From assembly GCA_018224485.1 (NCBI GenBank), contig JAGTVE010000044.1, positions 1 to 7,361 of the forward strand: a stretch of DNA of 7,361 nucleotides. The letters are read 5' to 3'. The first letter of the stretch is position 1. The number at the start of each line of letters is the position of its first letter. This DNA is from Thioalkalivibrio sp. GTDB lineage: Bacteria > Pseudomonadota > Gammaproteobacteria > Ectothiorhodospirales > Ectothiorhodospiraceae. A model generated the notes under the pieces. The model had not been told where the DNA came from. It saw only the letters and a program-made list of their open reading frames with translations, and ran no database searches. This document shows, one piece after another, positions 1 to 6,890 of this stretch. Position numbers and translations under genes: made by a program.

Positions 1-2469
1 CATCAGCAGGAGCGGGACGCGATGCAGCTGGCGCTGGACGCGCTGGAGGCGGAGCGCCTGCACCTCGAGACCGGGGCGGAGATCGCTCCGCCCGTCCCGC
101 ACGTCCGCGACGATGCACCACGGGCAACGCGGGCGGGCGCCCCCTTCTGGAAGCTCGTCGATTTCCATGCCGCGGTGCCCGCGGAGGCCCGTGCCGGCAT
201 CGAGGCGGCGCTGGAATCGGCCGGCCTGCTCGACGCCTGGGTCCTGCCCGGCGGGCAGTTGCTCGATCCCTACACCTGGGACACGCTGCTGACCGCGGAT
301 CCGACCGCTCCGGCGCGCGCCCTGGATGCGATGCTGCGCCCCGCGGTCGACTGGCAGGATACGGCACAGCAGCCCGTCGGCGCCGCCGAGGTGGCCGCGA
401 TCCTCGCGCGGATCGGTCTGGGCGAGCACCCGGAACAGGCGCACTGGGTCAGCGAGGACGGTCGCTGGCGGCTCGGGCCCGCACGCGGCGCCTGGGCCAA
501 GGACGAGGCACGGTACATCGGCCACGCGGCCCGGGAGGCAGCGCGCCAGGCCCGGCTCCGGCAGATCGCCAGCGAGTCGCAGGTCTGCCGCGACGCGATC
601 GCGGCCGCCGGGGCGGCCCTGGGGCATCTCGACCAGCGCGAGGCCCGGATCCGCGATGAGTGGCAGGGCCGGCCCGATGACGGTCCGCTGCGTACTGCCT
701 ACGCGGAAGAGGCCTCTGCCCTGCGTGCCCTGGAGAACCAGACCGAACGCACCGAGATGGCGCGCAAGGCGCTCGATGCGCGCAGCCACGAGGCTGGCCA
801 GCAGCGCCAGCGGCGCGACGAACTGGCCGCGGACCTGTCGCTGCCGAGTGCCGAGGACCCGCTGGACGCCGTGGCCCGGGCGGTCGAGGCCTACGCCGGG
901 GGGACCCGGGAGCTGTGCCGGGGGCTGCGCGAACAGCGTCGGGAACAGGACCGGCTCGAAGGCCTGCTGCGGGAACTGGAACAGGCGCAGGGCGCAGCAC
1001 GCAAGGCAGCGGAGGACGCCACCAGCGCGGAGGCCAGTGCGCGTAACGCGGAGACCCAGCGCGACACGCTGCGCGAGACCATCGGTGCCGACGTCGCGGA
1101 ACTCGAGCGCCGGCTGGGCGAGGTGGAGCAGCGCCAGACACGGCTCAAGGCGGAGTTCAAGGCGATCGGGCAGGAGCGGACACAGCTGGCCGGCGAGATC
1201 GGCGGCCTGGAGCACGACATCGCCAATGGCGAGCAGCAGCTGGTGGAGATCGGCGAGCGGCGTTCCGCCGCCATTGGTCGCCTGCGCGAGCTGGCCGACG
1301 CCGGGCTCGTGCCCATGGCCACCGACGACCGCGTAACCATCGAGGCCGACCTCTCGTGGGCGTCGGAACCGGCCGTGCTGCTCAGCCGGCGCATGGAACA
1401 GGCACTGGCCGAGGTGGACGAGAGCGACGCCGCCTGGCAGCGGACCCAGAAGGGACTGCACCAGCATTTCGCGGTGCTCCAGGGGGCCCTGGGCCGCCAC
1501 GGGCACGACGCCCATATCGAGCAGCAGGACGATCTGCTGCTGGTGCGCATCATCTTCCAGGGCCGCCACCACGGTCCCGACGCCCTCGCCGGGCAGCTCG
1601 CGCGCGAGATCGAGCGACGCCGGGAACTCCTGACCGCCCGGGAACGGGAACTGGTCGAGAACTACCTGCTCGACGAGGTCGCCAGCCACCTGCAGGTAAG
1701 GCTGATGGAGACCGAGCGGCAGGTCCGCCAGATCAATGAGGAACTGGCCGAGCGTCCCACCAGTACCGGTATGCGGTTGCGCCTCCAGTGGCAGCCGCTG
1801 GCCGAGGGCCAGGAGGCCGCGGGCCTGACCGCCCCGGCTGGACTGGAGGTGACCCGCAACCGTCTTCTGCGGCAGAGCATGGACGCATGGTCGGTCGATG
1901 ACCGCCGCGCGGTGGGCGAATTCATCCAGGGGCGGATCCGCGAGGCGCGGGAGACCGACAGCGCCGGCGCGCTCGCCGACGTGCTGGAACGCGCGCTGGA
2001 CTATCGCCACTGGCATCGCTTCACCGTGGAGCGCTGGCAGAACGGTCGCTGGCGCCCTGCCTACGGCCCCGCTTCCGGTGGCGAGCGCGCCCTGGTCATC
2101 ACCCTGCCCCTGTTCGCGGCTGCCGCGAGCCATTACGAGAGTGCGCAGGCGGTGGCACCCCGGATGATCATGCTCGACGAGGTCTTCGCCGGGGTCGACG
2201 ACGATGCACGGGCCAAGAGCATGGGCCTGCTCGCGCAATTCGATCTCGATGCGATGATGACCTCGGAACGCGAGTGGGGCTGCTACCCGCAGGTGCCCGG
2301 GCTCGCGATCGCGCAATTGATCCGTCGCGAGGGCATCGACGCCGTCTACGTATCGCGCTGGCGCTGGGACGGCGCCCATCGTATCCGCGAGTCCGACCCG
2401 CAGACGCCGATGGAGCCCAGCGGGGCGGAGACGGCCACGAAGGGGCCGGGCACCGAGGAGCTGTTTTGA
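1..2469 (+). CDS. jetC: Wadjet JetC, SMC-like ATPase (TIGR02680 family), 5'-truncated by window edge
   Basis: This is the C-terminal 822 residues of an SMC/SbcC-like ATPase; the frame is open from base 1, so the ATG at 22 is internal. Numbering codons from base 1, a conserved block FWKLVDFH lies at about 49-56 and GLLDAWV at about 75-81. A long, Glu/Arg/Gln/Ala-rich coiled coil covers roughly 175-440 and more helical sequence follows. The ATPase head closes the protein: ABC signature SGGE at 692-695, Walker B MIMLDE at 722-727, D-loop GVDDD, then FDLDAMMTSEREWGCYP, a stretch typical of TIGR02680. A Thr-Ser sits about where many ABC ATPases have the switch histidine. Family members are about 1,350 residues, so some 500 residues including Walker A lie upstream. 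In Wadjet, JetC dimerises with kleisin JetA and KITE protein JetB into a DNA loop-extruding complex that recognises small circular DNA. The family call is confident from the C-terminal block; the system assignment is supported by the adjacent jetD. Confidence 0.93.
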   Translation, partial: HQQERDAMQLALDALEAERLHLETGAEIAPPVPHVRDDAPRATRAGAPFWKLVDFHAAVPAEARAGIEAALESAGLLDAWVLPGGQLLDPYTWDTLLTADPTAPARALDAMLRPAVDWQDTAQQPVGAAEVAAILARIGLGEHPEQAHWVSEDGRWRLGPARGAWAKDEARYIGHAAREAARQARLRQIASESQVCRDAIAAAGAALGHLDQREARIRDEWQGRPDDGPLRTAYAEEASALRALENQTERTEMARKALDARSHEAGQQRQRRDELAADLSLPSAEDPLDAVARAVEAYAGGTRELCRGLREQRREQDRLEGLLRELEQAQGAARKAAEDATSAEASARNAETQRDTLRETIGADVAELERRLGEVEQRQTRLKAEFKAIGQERTQLAGEIGGLEHDIANGEQQLVEIGERRSAAIGRLRELADAGLVPMATDDRVTIEADLSWASEPAVLLSRRMEQALAEVDESDAAWQRTQKGLHQHFAVLQGALGRHGHDAHIEQQDDLLLVRIIFQGRHHGPDALAGQLAREIERRRELLTARERELVENYLLDEVASHLQVRLMETERQVRQINEELAERPTSTGMRLRLQWQPLAEGQEAAGLTAPAGLEVTRNRLLRQSMDAWSVDDRRAVGEFIQGRIREARETDSAGALADVLERALDYRHWHRFTVERWQNGRWRPAYGPASGGERALVITLPLFAAAASHYESAQAVAPRMIMLDEVFAGVDDDARAKSMGLLAQFDLDAMMTSEREWGCYPQVPGLAIAQLIRREGIDAVYVSRWRWDGAHRIRESDPQTPMEPSGAETATKGPGTEELF
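2455..2460 (+). promoter_or_regulatory. Shine-Dalgarno site of jetD inside the end of jetC
   Basis: GAGGAG lies 5 nt before a TTG codon at 2466. It is the best ribosome-binding match near the 5' end of the jetD frame and decides the start: the TTG overlaps the jetC stop as TTGA (TTG 2466-2468, TGA 2467-2469). The arrangement suggests translational coupling, which would keep JetC and JetD production linked. Confidence 0.6.
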
Positions 2470-3743
2470 GCCTGGACCGGGAGCGGATGAAGCGGCTGCT
2501 GGGCGGCCCCGGCACGGAGCGTCTGCGCCGGCGCCTGCGCGAACGGCTGGCCCGTGGCGGCCCCGACACGCTGACCCTGACCCGTAGCACGCCGCTGGAG
2601 CGCGCGGCAGTGGAGCGGCTGCTGGGCCGGCCGCCCCGCAGCGGCAGCAGCCTCAGGGTCTCACTCACGGAGATCGATGCCACCCTGGCGCGCGCGGGCA
2701 TCGCGGCAGGGCTGCGCGCGGCCCTGGAGGCGCTGGACGGCCCGATTCGCGACGCGATCGCAGAGCAGGAGGCCGAGGCCAGGCGCTGGCAAGACCTGTA
2801 CGATGCAAGGAGGGAACGCTCCACGCGGCTGGGCGTCGGATCCTGGCTGGACGAACTCGCAGCCCGCGGCCTGCTGAAGCGCCTGACCCGCCGTGATCCG
2901 ATCCACGCCGCCTCCCTTCTCGACCAGAGCCTCGAGGTCCTGGAGGCCCTGCCGGATCCGGGCCTCAACCGCAGCACCCTCGCTGCCCGCTGTCTCGGGG
3001 ACGCGCACGGGCTGGACCCCGGCCAGCCCGTGGCGGCGCTGGTGCGTCGGGCCCTGCACCGCCACTGGCATGGCGGAACCGGTGACGACCGGCCGGACGA
3101 GCGCACCCTCTGGGCCCACGCCGGGATCCTCGTCGGCGGGGATATCACCAGCACCGTGCTGGTCTACCAACTCCCGGTGCGGGATGACACCGCCGGTTCG
3201 CGGGCGCTGCGGATCCAGAACCGATCCTGCGAGCCGTGTTATCTGACGCTGCGCCAGCTGCTGCGCCACCCGCCACGCTGGGACTGCGCGGATCGCGAGG
3301 TCTTCGTCTGCGAAAACCCCACCGTGATCGCAGAGGCTGCCGAACGGCTCGGTACCGACTGCGCACCGCTGGTGAGCACCGGCGGCCGCCCCGGCGCCGC
3401 CGTCTGGCTGCTGCTGGAGCAGCTGCGCGACGCGGGCGCTTGTCTACACTATCGAGCCGACTTCGACTGGGCGGGAATCTCCATCATGAACAGCGTGCTC
3501 GCGCGCCTCGAGGCCCGCCCCTGGCGCATGGACACCGCAACACTGGAGCGCCATGCGCAGGATCCGGGCCCGACCCTCGAGGGTCGGACCGTCTTCGCCC
3601 GCTGGGACAGCCGCCTGGCCCCTGCCCTCGAGGCCCGCGGCACCGCGCTCCACGAAGAACGCCTGCTTGACGAACTGCTGGCAGACCTGTCCCGCCCGGC
3701 TCCCCCGGACATCACGGCAGGCGCCGCTTCCGGAACCCCCTGA
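2466..3743 (+). CDS. jetD: Wadjet JetD, Toprim-like nuclease subunit (TIGR02679: DUF3323 + DUF2399)
   Basis: The protein has 425 residues from the TTG start, close to the usual 380-420 of the family. Longer versions of this frame would run deep into jetC; the next in-frame ATG is at 2487 but has a poorly spaced ribosome-binding site. The N-terminal half (about 10-220) matches the helical DUF3323-type region. The C-terminal DUF2399 domain is Toprim-like, related to topoisomerase VI/Spo11: VFVCENP with Glu283, a STGGRPG segment, then YRADFDWAGI with the DxD pair Asp332/Asp334. These acidic residues would bind the catalytic metal. In Wadjet, JetD docks on the JetABC motor and cuts the circular DNA it has reeled in. 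No frameshift is seen and all acidic positions are kept, so the subunit looks active. It is the last gene of the operon, with a 227-bp gap after it. The tail after about residue 405 is low-complexity (Pro/Ala/Gly) and probably disordered. Confidence 0.92.
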   Translation: MSLDRERMKRLLGGPGTERLRRRLRERLARGGPDTLTLTRSTPLERAAVERLLGRPPRSGSSLRVSLTEIDATLARAGIAAGLRAALEALDGPIRDAIAEQEAEARRWQDLYDARRERSTRLGVGSWLDELAARGLLKRLTRRDPIHAASLLDQSLEVLEALPDPGLNRSTLAARCLGDAHGLDPGQPVAALVRRALHRHWHGGTGDDRPDERTLWAHAGILVGGDITSTVLVYQLPVRDDTAGSRALRIQNRSCEPCYLTLRQLLRHPPRWDCADREVFVCENPTVIAEAAERLGTDCAPLVSTGGRPGAAVWLLLEQLRDAGACLHYRADFDWAGISIMNSVLARLEARPWRMDTATLERHAQDPGPTLEGRTVFARWDSRLAPALEARGTALHEERLLDELLADLSRPAPPDITAGAASGTP

Positions 3744-3787
3744 CCGCCACAGCCTGGGTTGACGGGCCAGCCCTCTCCACTCCCGTC

Positions 3788-3818
3788 GCGAGGCGCACTT
3801 CGTTTTGCCCACCCTGCG
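3788..3818. repeat. Degenerate REP-like intergenic element
   Basis: The sequence CTTCGTTTTGCCCACC (3798-3813) followed by CTGCGG closely resembles one arm and loop of a widespread proteobacterial intergenic palindrome, which I remember as GGTGGGC-ACGCTTCGCTTT-GCCCACC. Here the right arm and loop are kept but the left arm reads GCGAGGC, so the hairpin is broken. It lies 45 bp after the jetD stop. The assignment relies on recall of the consensus; only one copy is visible in this window. Confidence 0.35.
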
Positions 3819-3970
3819 GTCTGACTTACGGGCACTTCCCTGCGACATGAGAAGGCCTGTGGTCCCCGCCTGCTGACCATAACGCCCGCCTGGCACCCGA
3901 GGGATACCTGTCGCCGGCCTCGTGCGGATTCGCCCGCGGCCAAGCCGGTGTCCCGGCGTCACGGGACGGA

Positions 3971-4714
3971 ATGACCTACAGTGCAGCCATGATCGAGCCA
4001 GTGCAGAATCCCTCGGGACCGTCGGGACCATCATCCCGCGGTCCCGGCCGTGCCGGGACCCGTGCATCTGCGGCATGGATCACCACGGTCCTCGCGTTTC
4101 TGGTCTTCGCGGTACTGGCGTGGAACGCCCGGCGGGAAGAGCCGAGGCCCTTCGAGCTACGGTGGCTCATGATCTTTCGCAGCGCCGAAAGACCCGATGA
4201 GCCGCTCGGACCCGACTGGCTGGAAGAGACGGTGCGGGATTTCACCGCGCTGGGCGGCTATGGCGTGCTCATCACGCTGGTGCTGGCGGCCATGGCCTTT
4301 CTCCTGCTGGCGCACCGGTACCGCCAGGCGATAGTGCTCGCCATGGCGCTCGGCAGTGGCATCCTGATGAACCACCTGTTGAAACTGTCCTTGTCGCGGC
4401 CGCGTCCCGATGTTGTGGAGCACCTGACCAACGTCTACACGGCGAGCTTCCCGAGCGGGCATGCGCTGGCCTCCATGCTGATCTATCTCATGCTCGCCAG
4501 GGTGCTGGTGCGGGAACGGGCCGAATGGACCGTACATATCCTGGCATATGGCTTCGCGGTCCTGCTCGCGGTGGTGGTCGGCATCAGCCGCATCTATCTG
4601 GGGGTGCACTGGCCGACCGACGTGATGGCCGGCTGGGCATTCGGCCTGGGCTGGGCAGTGCTGTTCTGGCAGCTCGATGTCCGGCTGCAAAGGTCCGGAC
4701 CCGGGCGGCCTTGA
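3971..4714 (+). CDS. PAP2-family integral membrane phosphatase
   Basis: This 247-residue membrane protein has the full type 2 phosphatidic acid phosphatase signature: motif 1 K138-x6-R145-P146, motif 2 P161-S-G-H164, and motif 3 S206-R207-x5-H213-x3-D217. His164 and His213 would be the acid and nucleophile, facing the periplasm. Six hydrophobic helices are visible at about 35-51, 94-114, 118-136, 160-180, 188-210 and 217-236, the usual topology for lipid phosphatases. Likely substrates are phosphatidic acid, phosphatidylglycerol phosphate or undecaprenyl pyrophosphate; sequence alone cannot choose. The ATG at 3971 has a weak GGGACGGA-type site just upstream; ATG 3989 is the alternative but lacks one. 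The N-terminal 34 residues are Ser/Gly/Pro-rich, partly from a tandem 9-nt repeat at 4013-4030 (TCGGGACCR). It stands alone, convergent with the next gene, with no visible link to the defence operon. Confidence 0.9.
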   Translation: MTYSAAMIEPVQNPSGPSGPSSRGPGRAGTRASAAWITTVLAFLVFAVLAWNARREEPRPFELRWLMIFRSAERPDEPLGPDWLEETVRDFTALGGYGVLITLVLAAMAFLLLAHRYRQAIVLAMALGSGILMNHLLKLSLSRPRPDVVEHLTNVYTASFPSGHALASMLIYLMLARVLVRERAEWTVHILAYGFAVLLAVVVGISRIYLGVHWPTDVMAGWAFGLGWAVLFWQLDVRLQRSGPGRP

Positions 4715-4821
4715 AGCGGAGCCGGCAGCGCTCGGCTACAGCCCTCGATCGGCCTCGAGCAGTCGCAGCCACATCTCGCTGGTGGTCGGACAGGCCGGAA
4801 TCTCGTGCCAGAGGATCCGTC

Positions 4822-4846
4822 AGGAGCTCGTCACCGGTGAGCTCCT
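4822..4846. repeat. Perfect 8-bp inverted repeat between convergent genes
   Basis: AGGAGCTC (4822-4829) and GAGCTCCT (4839-4846) are exact reverse complements around a 9-nt loop that itself contains ACCGGT. It lies between the convergent phosphatase and DUF6671-like genes, where a bidirectional terminator could be placed, but no T-run follows on either side. It may be only a by-product of a repeated GAGCTC in a former coding sequence on the minus strand. Confidence 0.4.
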
Positions 4847-4950
4847 CGCCCTCCCCCGTAGTGAAGGCGATCTGGGGCCGCCGATGCGCGTTCCGGCGCC
4901 GGCTCCATCGAGGGCATCGAGCGGCTGCGCACGGATGGCATGGAAACAGG

Positions 4951-5823
4951 TCAAGGATTGCACCAGTCGCAGACCGCCGGGTCGGCATCCTGGGCAGGAT
5001 CCGGCGGCCGTGTTTCACGGTGTGGACATACGATGCATCCATGCACCTCGGCACGCGCCTCTCGCGTGGGCGCGCCACAGTCCGCGCAGGGCAACCCCGG
5101 AATGCGTTCGACGATCCAGAAACCGGGTGCCCCGCAGGCCGGGCAAGTGGAACGCAGCCTCGCAAGCAGATCCTCGGCTGCACGCGCGATCATCCGCATG
5201 CGCGTCGGATTGCAGTGAGCGCGGAGGTCGGTTTCGACGAACACCTCTCCGCGGATCGACTGCGCCCGGGCCCAGCCAAAGGCCCGCTCGAGCGCATCGA
5301 AGTCGTTGATGCCCTTGCATATGCGCGGATCGTTCTCGTGATCCGGGCGCAGCACCAGGTGGTGATCGGGGAAGCCCGCCTCTTCCGCGAATGCCACCGC
5401 GGCCTCCCAGTCGGTCACGGTGCGATGGGCCTGCCTTGCCGGCCCTTGTGCCTGGCCCGCCAGTTCCAGACCAAGCAGGTCATCGAGCAGGACCACGTAC
5501 TCGACGTTCCACGGAATGAGGCCGATCCCCGGGTCGGGACCGAAGGCGCCCTCGCTCGCGAGTCCCAACGGCGAACCCGACAGCTCCATGCCGATCCGCG
5601 CCTTGCGCCGCGCGGCCTCGAGCTGCGTGCCAGCCCGCGGAATCTCGCGTGTGAAGGTGCCCAGCCGGTCGGTATCGAAGCTGCCGATCACGTCGATCCT
5701 GCATCCGAGCGCCGGCTCCAGCGTGGGCGCGATCACGCGCTCCTTGCCGTGACGGGTCAACAGCACGATCCTCCGCCCCGCGAGACTGTATGAATCAGCC
5801 CCGTCTGGTCTCGACTCAGCCAT
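4951..5823 (-). CDS. DUF6671-like protein with four C-terminal CxxC pairs (putative zinc ribbons)
   Basis: The 290-residue protein begins at an ATG whose frame has a TGA 27 nt upstream and no other start between, so this is the earliest possible start; the ribosome-binding site is weak. The N-terminal part (15-35, GRRIVLLTRHGKERVIAP) and a central block (about 195-213, VFVETDLRAHCNPTRMRMI) look strongly conserved in character. The C-terminus carries four CxxC pairs: C227/C230 (CPAC), C246/C249 (CADC), C263/C266 (CIVC) and C285/C288 (CDWC). That is enough for two zinc ribbons of the rubredoxin-knuckle kind. I recall this layout as the uncharacterised DUF6671 family, but cannot verify it here. 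No signal peptide or membrane helix is seen, so it is probably cytoplasmic. The biochemical role is unknown; a nucleic-acid or protein-binding ribbon after an alpha/beta domain is a reasonable reading. It is divergent from arsM and shares a 215-bp upstream region with it. Confidence 0.8.
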   Translation of the reverse strand: MAESRPDGADSYSLAGRRIVLLTRHGKERVIAPTLEPALGCRIDVIGSFDTDRLGTFTREIPRAGTQLEAARRKARIGMELSGSPLGLASEGAFGPDPGIGLIPWNVEYVVLLDDLLGLELAGQAQGPARQAHRTVTDWEAAVAFAEEAGFPDHHLVLRPDHENDPRICKGINDFDALERAFGWARAQSIRGEVFVETDLRAHCNPTRMRMIARAAEDLLARLRSTCPACGAPGFWIVERIPGLPCADCGAPTREARAEVHGCIVCPHRETRPPDPAQDADPAVCDWCNP

Positions 5824-5974
5824 GGATCGATTGCAATCCGCTGTCCATCACCTGCAGCATCCTCCGGGCCGTTCCTGACCAATGACGTCCTGACGATCAC
5901 GGCGGCACTGACCGGGCCCAGCCGGCGCGACCCCTTCCGCACGCACAACAAAGCGGGTGCCTCATCCGTGGCCA

Positions 5975-6005
5975 TTGCACATTGCCCGGCGATCCCGGAT
6001 ACCAT
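5975..6005 (+). promoter_or_regulatory. Candidate sigma70-type promoter and repeated CCATTG boxes upstream of arsM
   Basis: TTGCAC (5975-5980) is followed either by GATACC (5998-6003, 17-nt spacer) or TACCAT (6000-6005, 19-nt spacer), a plausible but imperfect promoter about 35 nt before the arsM ATG. The hexamer CCATTG occurs twice, at 5972-5977 and 6002-6007, 30 nt apart (about three helical turns) and so lies over both promoter elements. A regulator binding there is conceivable. I see no recognisable ArsR operator. Confidence 0.25.
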
Positions 6006-6038
6006 TGTGCCATTAGCAACCCGATCCGGAACCCCATC

Positions 6039-6857
6039 ATGAGCCAGCAGAACACCGATCAAGTCCGCCAGCAGGTGCGGGACAGCTACGCGAGGGTGGC
6101 CGAGGCCGGCGACGCAGGTGAGGGCCGCGGGGAGGCCTCTGGCTGCTGCGGGGTCTCCGACGAAACTGCCATCAACACCCTGATCTCCACACGCCTGGGT
6201 TATTCCAGCGCGGATCTGGCGGCCGTGCCGGAGGGTGCGGACATGGGTCTTGGTTGCGGCAATCCGCGTGCGATCGCCAGTCTTCAACCGGGGGAGGTGG
6301 TGGTGGATCTCGGCAGCGGCGGCGGCTTCGATGCCTTTCTCGCCTCCCCTGAGGTGGGCGAGACGGGCCGCGTCATCGGCATCGACATGACGCCGACCAT
6401 GATCAGCAAGGCCCGCGCCAATGCCGAGAAGGGCGCCTTTGCCAACGTCGAGTTTCGCCTGGGCGAGATCGAGCACCTGCCGGTGGCCGACAATGCCGCC
6501 GACGTGATCATCTCCAACTGCGTGATCAACCTGTCTCCGGACAAGCCCCAGGTCCTCCGCGAGGCCTTCCGCGTGCTGAGGCCCGGTGGCCGGCTGGCGG
6601 TCTCCGACGTCGTCGCCGGCACCGAGCTGCCGGAGGACATGCGCAACGATCCGGCGCTCTATGCCGGGTGCATCGCCGGCGCGCCGCTGCTGGACGATCT
6701 GCACGAGATGCTGCGGGCGGCAGGTTTCCGGGACATCCGCGTCACACCCAAGGACGAATCCCGGGATTTCATCAAGGACTGGGCACCCGGCCGCGGCGTG
6801 GAGGACTACGTGCTCTCCGCCCACATCGAGGCGACCAAGCCGACTACCCCGGCCTGA
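6039..6857 (+). CDS. arsM: ArsM, arsenite S-adenosylmethionine methyltransferase
   Basis: The 272-residue protein transfers methyl groups from S-adenosylmethionine to As(III), giving methylated and finally volatile arsines, in the cytoplasm. The SAM-binding loop VVDLGSGGGFDAF is at 88-100, followed by the acidic end of the next strand, GIDM (114-117). The family's arsenic-binding cysteines are in place: CCG at Cys36/Cys37, GLGCGNP with Cys73, SNCVINLSPDK with Cys161 and YAGCIAGAP with Cys211. The last two correspond to the two essential cysteines of characterised ArsM enzymes, and Cys36/37 or Cys73 to the upstream ones. The length agrees with short bacterial ArsM without a long C-terminal domain. 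ATG 6039 was chosen over an in-frame TTG at 5982 because family similarity begins with the QVR-DSYARVA helix just after it; its ribosome-binding site (CGGA, 8 nt away) is weak. No arsR, arsB/acr3 or arsC is adjacent within the window, so it looks like an orphan detoxification gene. Confidence 0.93.
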   Translation: MSQQNTDQVRQQVRDSYARVAEAGDAGEGRGEASGCCGVSDETAINTLISTRLGYSSADLAAVPEGADMGLGCGNPRAIASLQPGEVVVDLGSGGGFDAFLASPEVGETGRVIGIDMTPTMISKARANAEKGAFANVEFRLGEIEHLPVADNAADVIISNCVINLSPDKPQVLREAFRVLRPGGRLAVSDVVAGTELPEDMRNDPALYAGCIAGAPLLDDLHEMLRAAGFRDIRVTPKDESRDFIKDWAPGRGVEDYVLSAHIEATKPTTPA

Positions 6858-6873
6858 CCCCTCCCAGGACCCA

Positions 6874-6887
6874 TGATGCCGCCATCA
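6874..6887. terminator. Small hairpin in the 33-bp convergent gap (possible weak terminator)
   Basis: TGATG (6874-6878) and CATCA (6883-6887) pair around CCGC. It sits between the arsM stop at 6857 and the stop of the minus-strand gene at 6891. The stem is short and has no T-run, so a terminator role is uncertain; its position is the main argument. Confidence 0.15.
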
Positions 6888-6890
6888 GCG

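Noticed and set aside
326..1336. 336-codon alternative plus-strand frame inside jetC
   Set aside because: Its composition is Arg/Ser/Pro/Trp-rich, typical of the shifted frame of a GC-rich coiled-coil gene.
2168..3154. 328-codon open frame on the minus strand across the jetC/jetD junction
   Set aside because: Its translation is Arg/Ser/Pro-rich low-complexity sequence opposite two well-supported genes.
3761..3787. GACGGG ... CCCGTC inverted repeat after jetD as a terminator
   Set aside because: The stem is only 6 bp with a 15-nt loop and no T-run follows; too weak to call.
4013..4062. Cluster of CGGGACC / GGTCCCG repeats near the 5' end of the phosphatase gene
   Set aside because: These lie within the coding region for a Ser/Gly/Pro-rich N-terminus and are most simply explained by low-complexity codons, though two tandem 9-nt copies are real.
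4525..5793. 422-codon plus-strand open frame from within the phosphatase gene across the DUF6671-like gene
   Set aside because: It overlaps two real genes in another frame or on the other strand, and contains no domain-like pattern.
5757..6824. 355-codon open frame on the minus strand opposite arsM
   Set aside because: It lies antisense to a clear arsM with all family motifs and its translation is Ala/Gly/His/Arg-rich with no recognisable motif; it is a GC-driven shadow frame.
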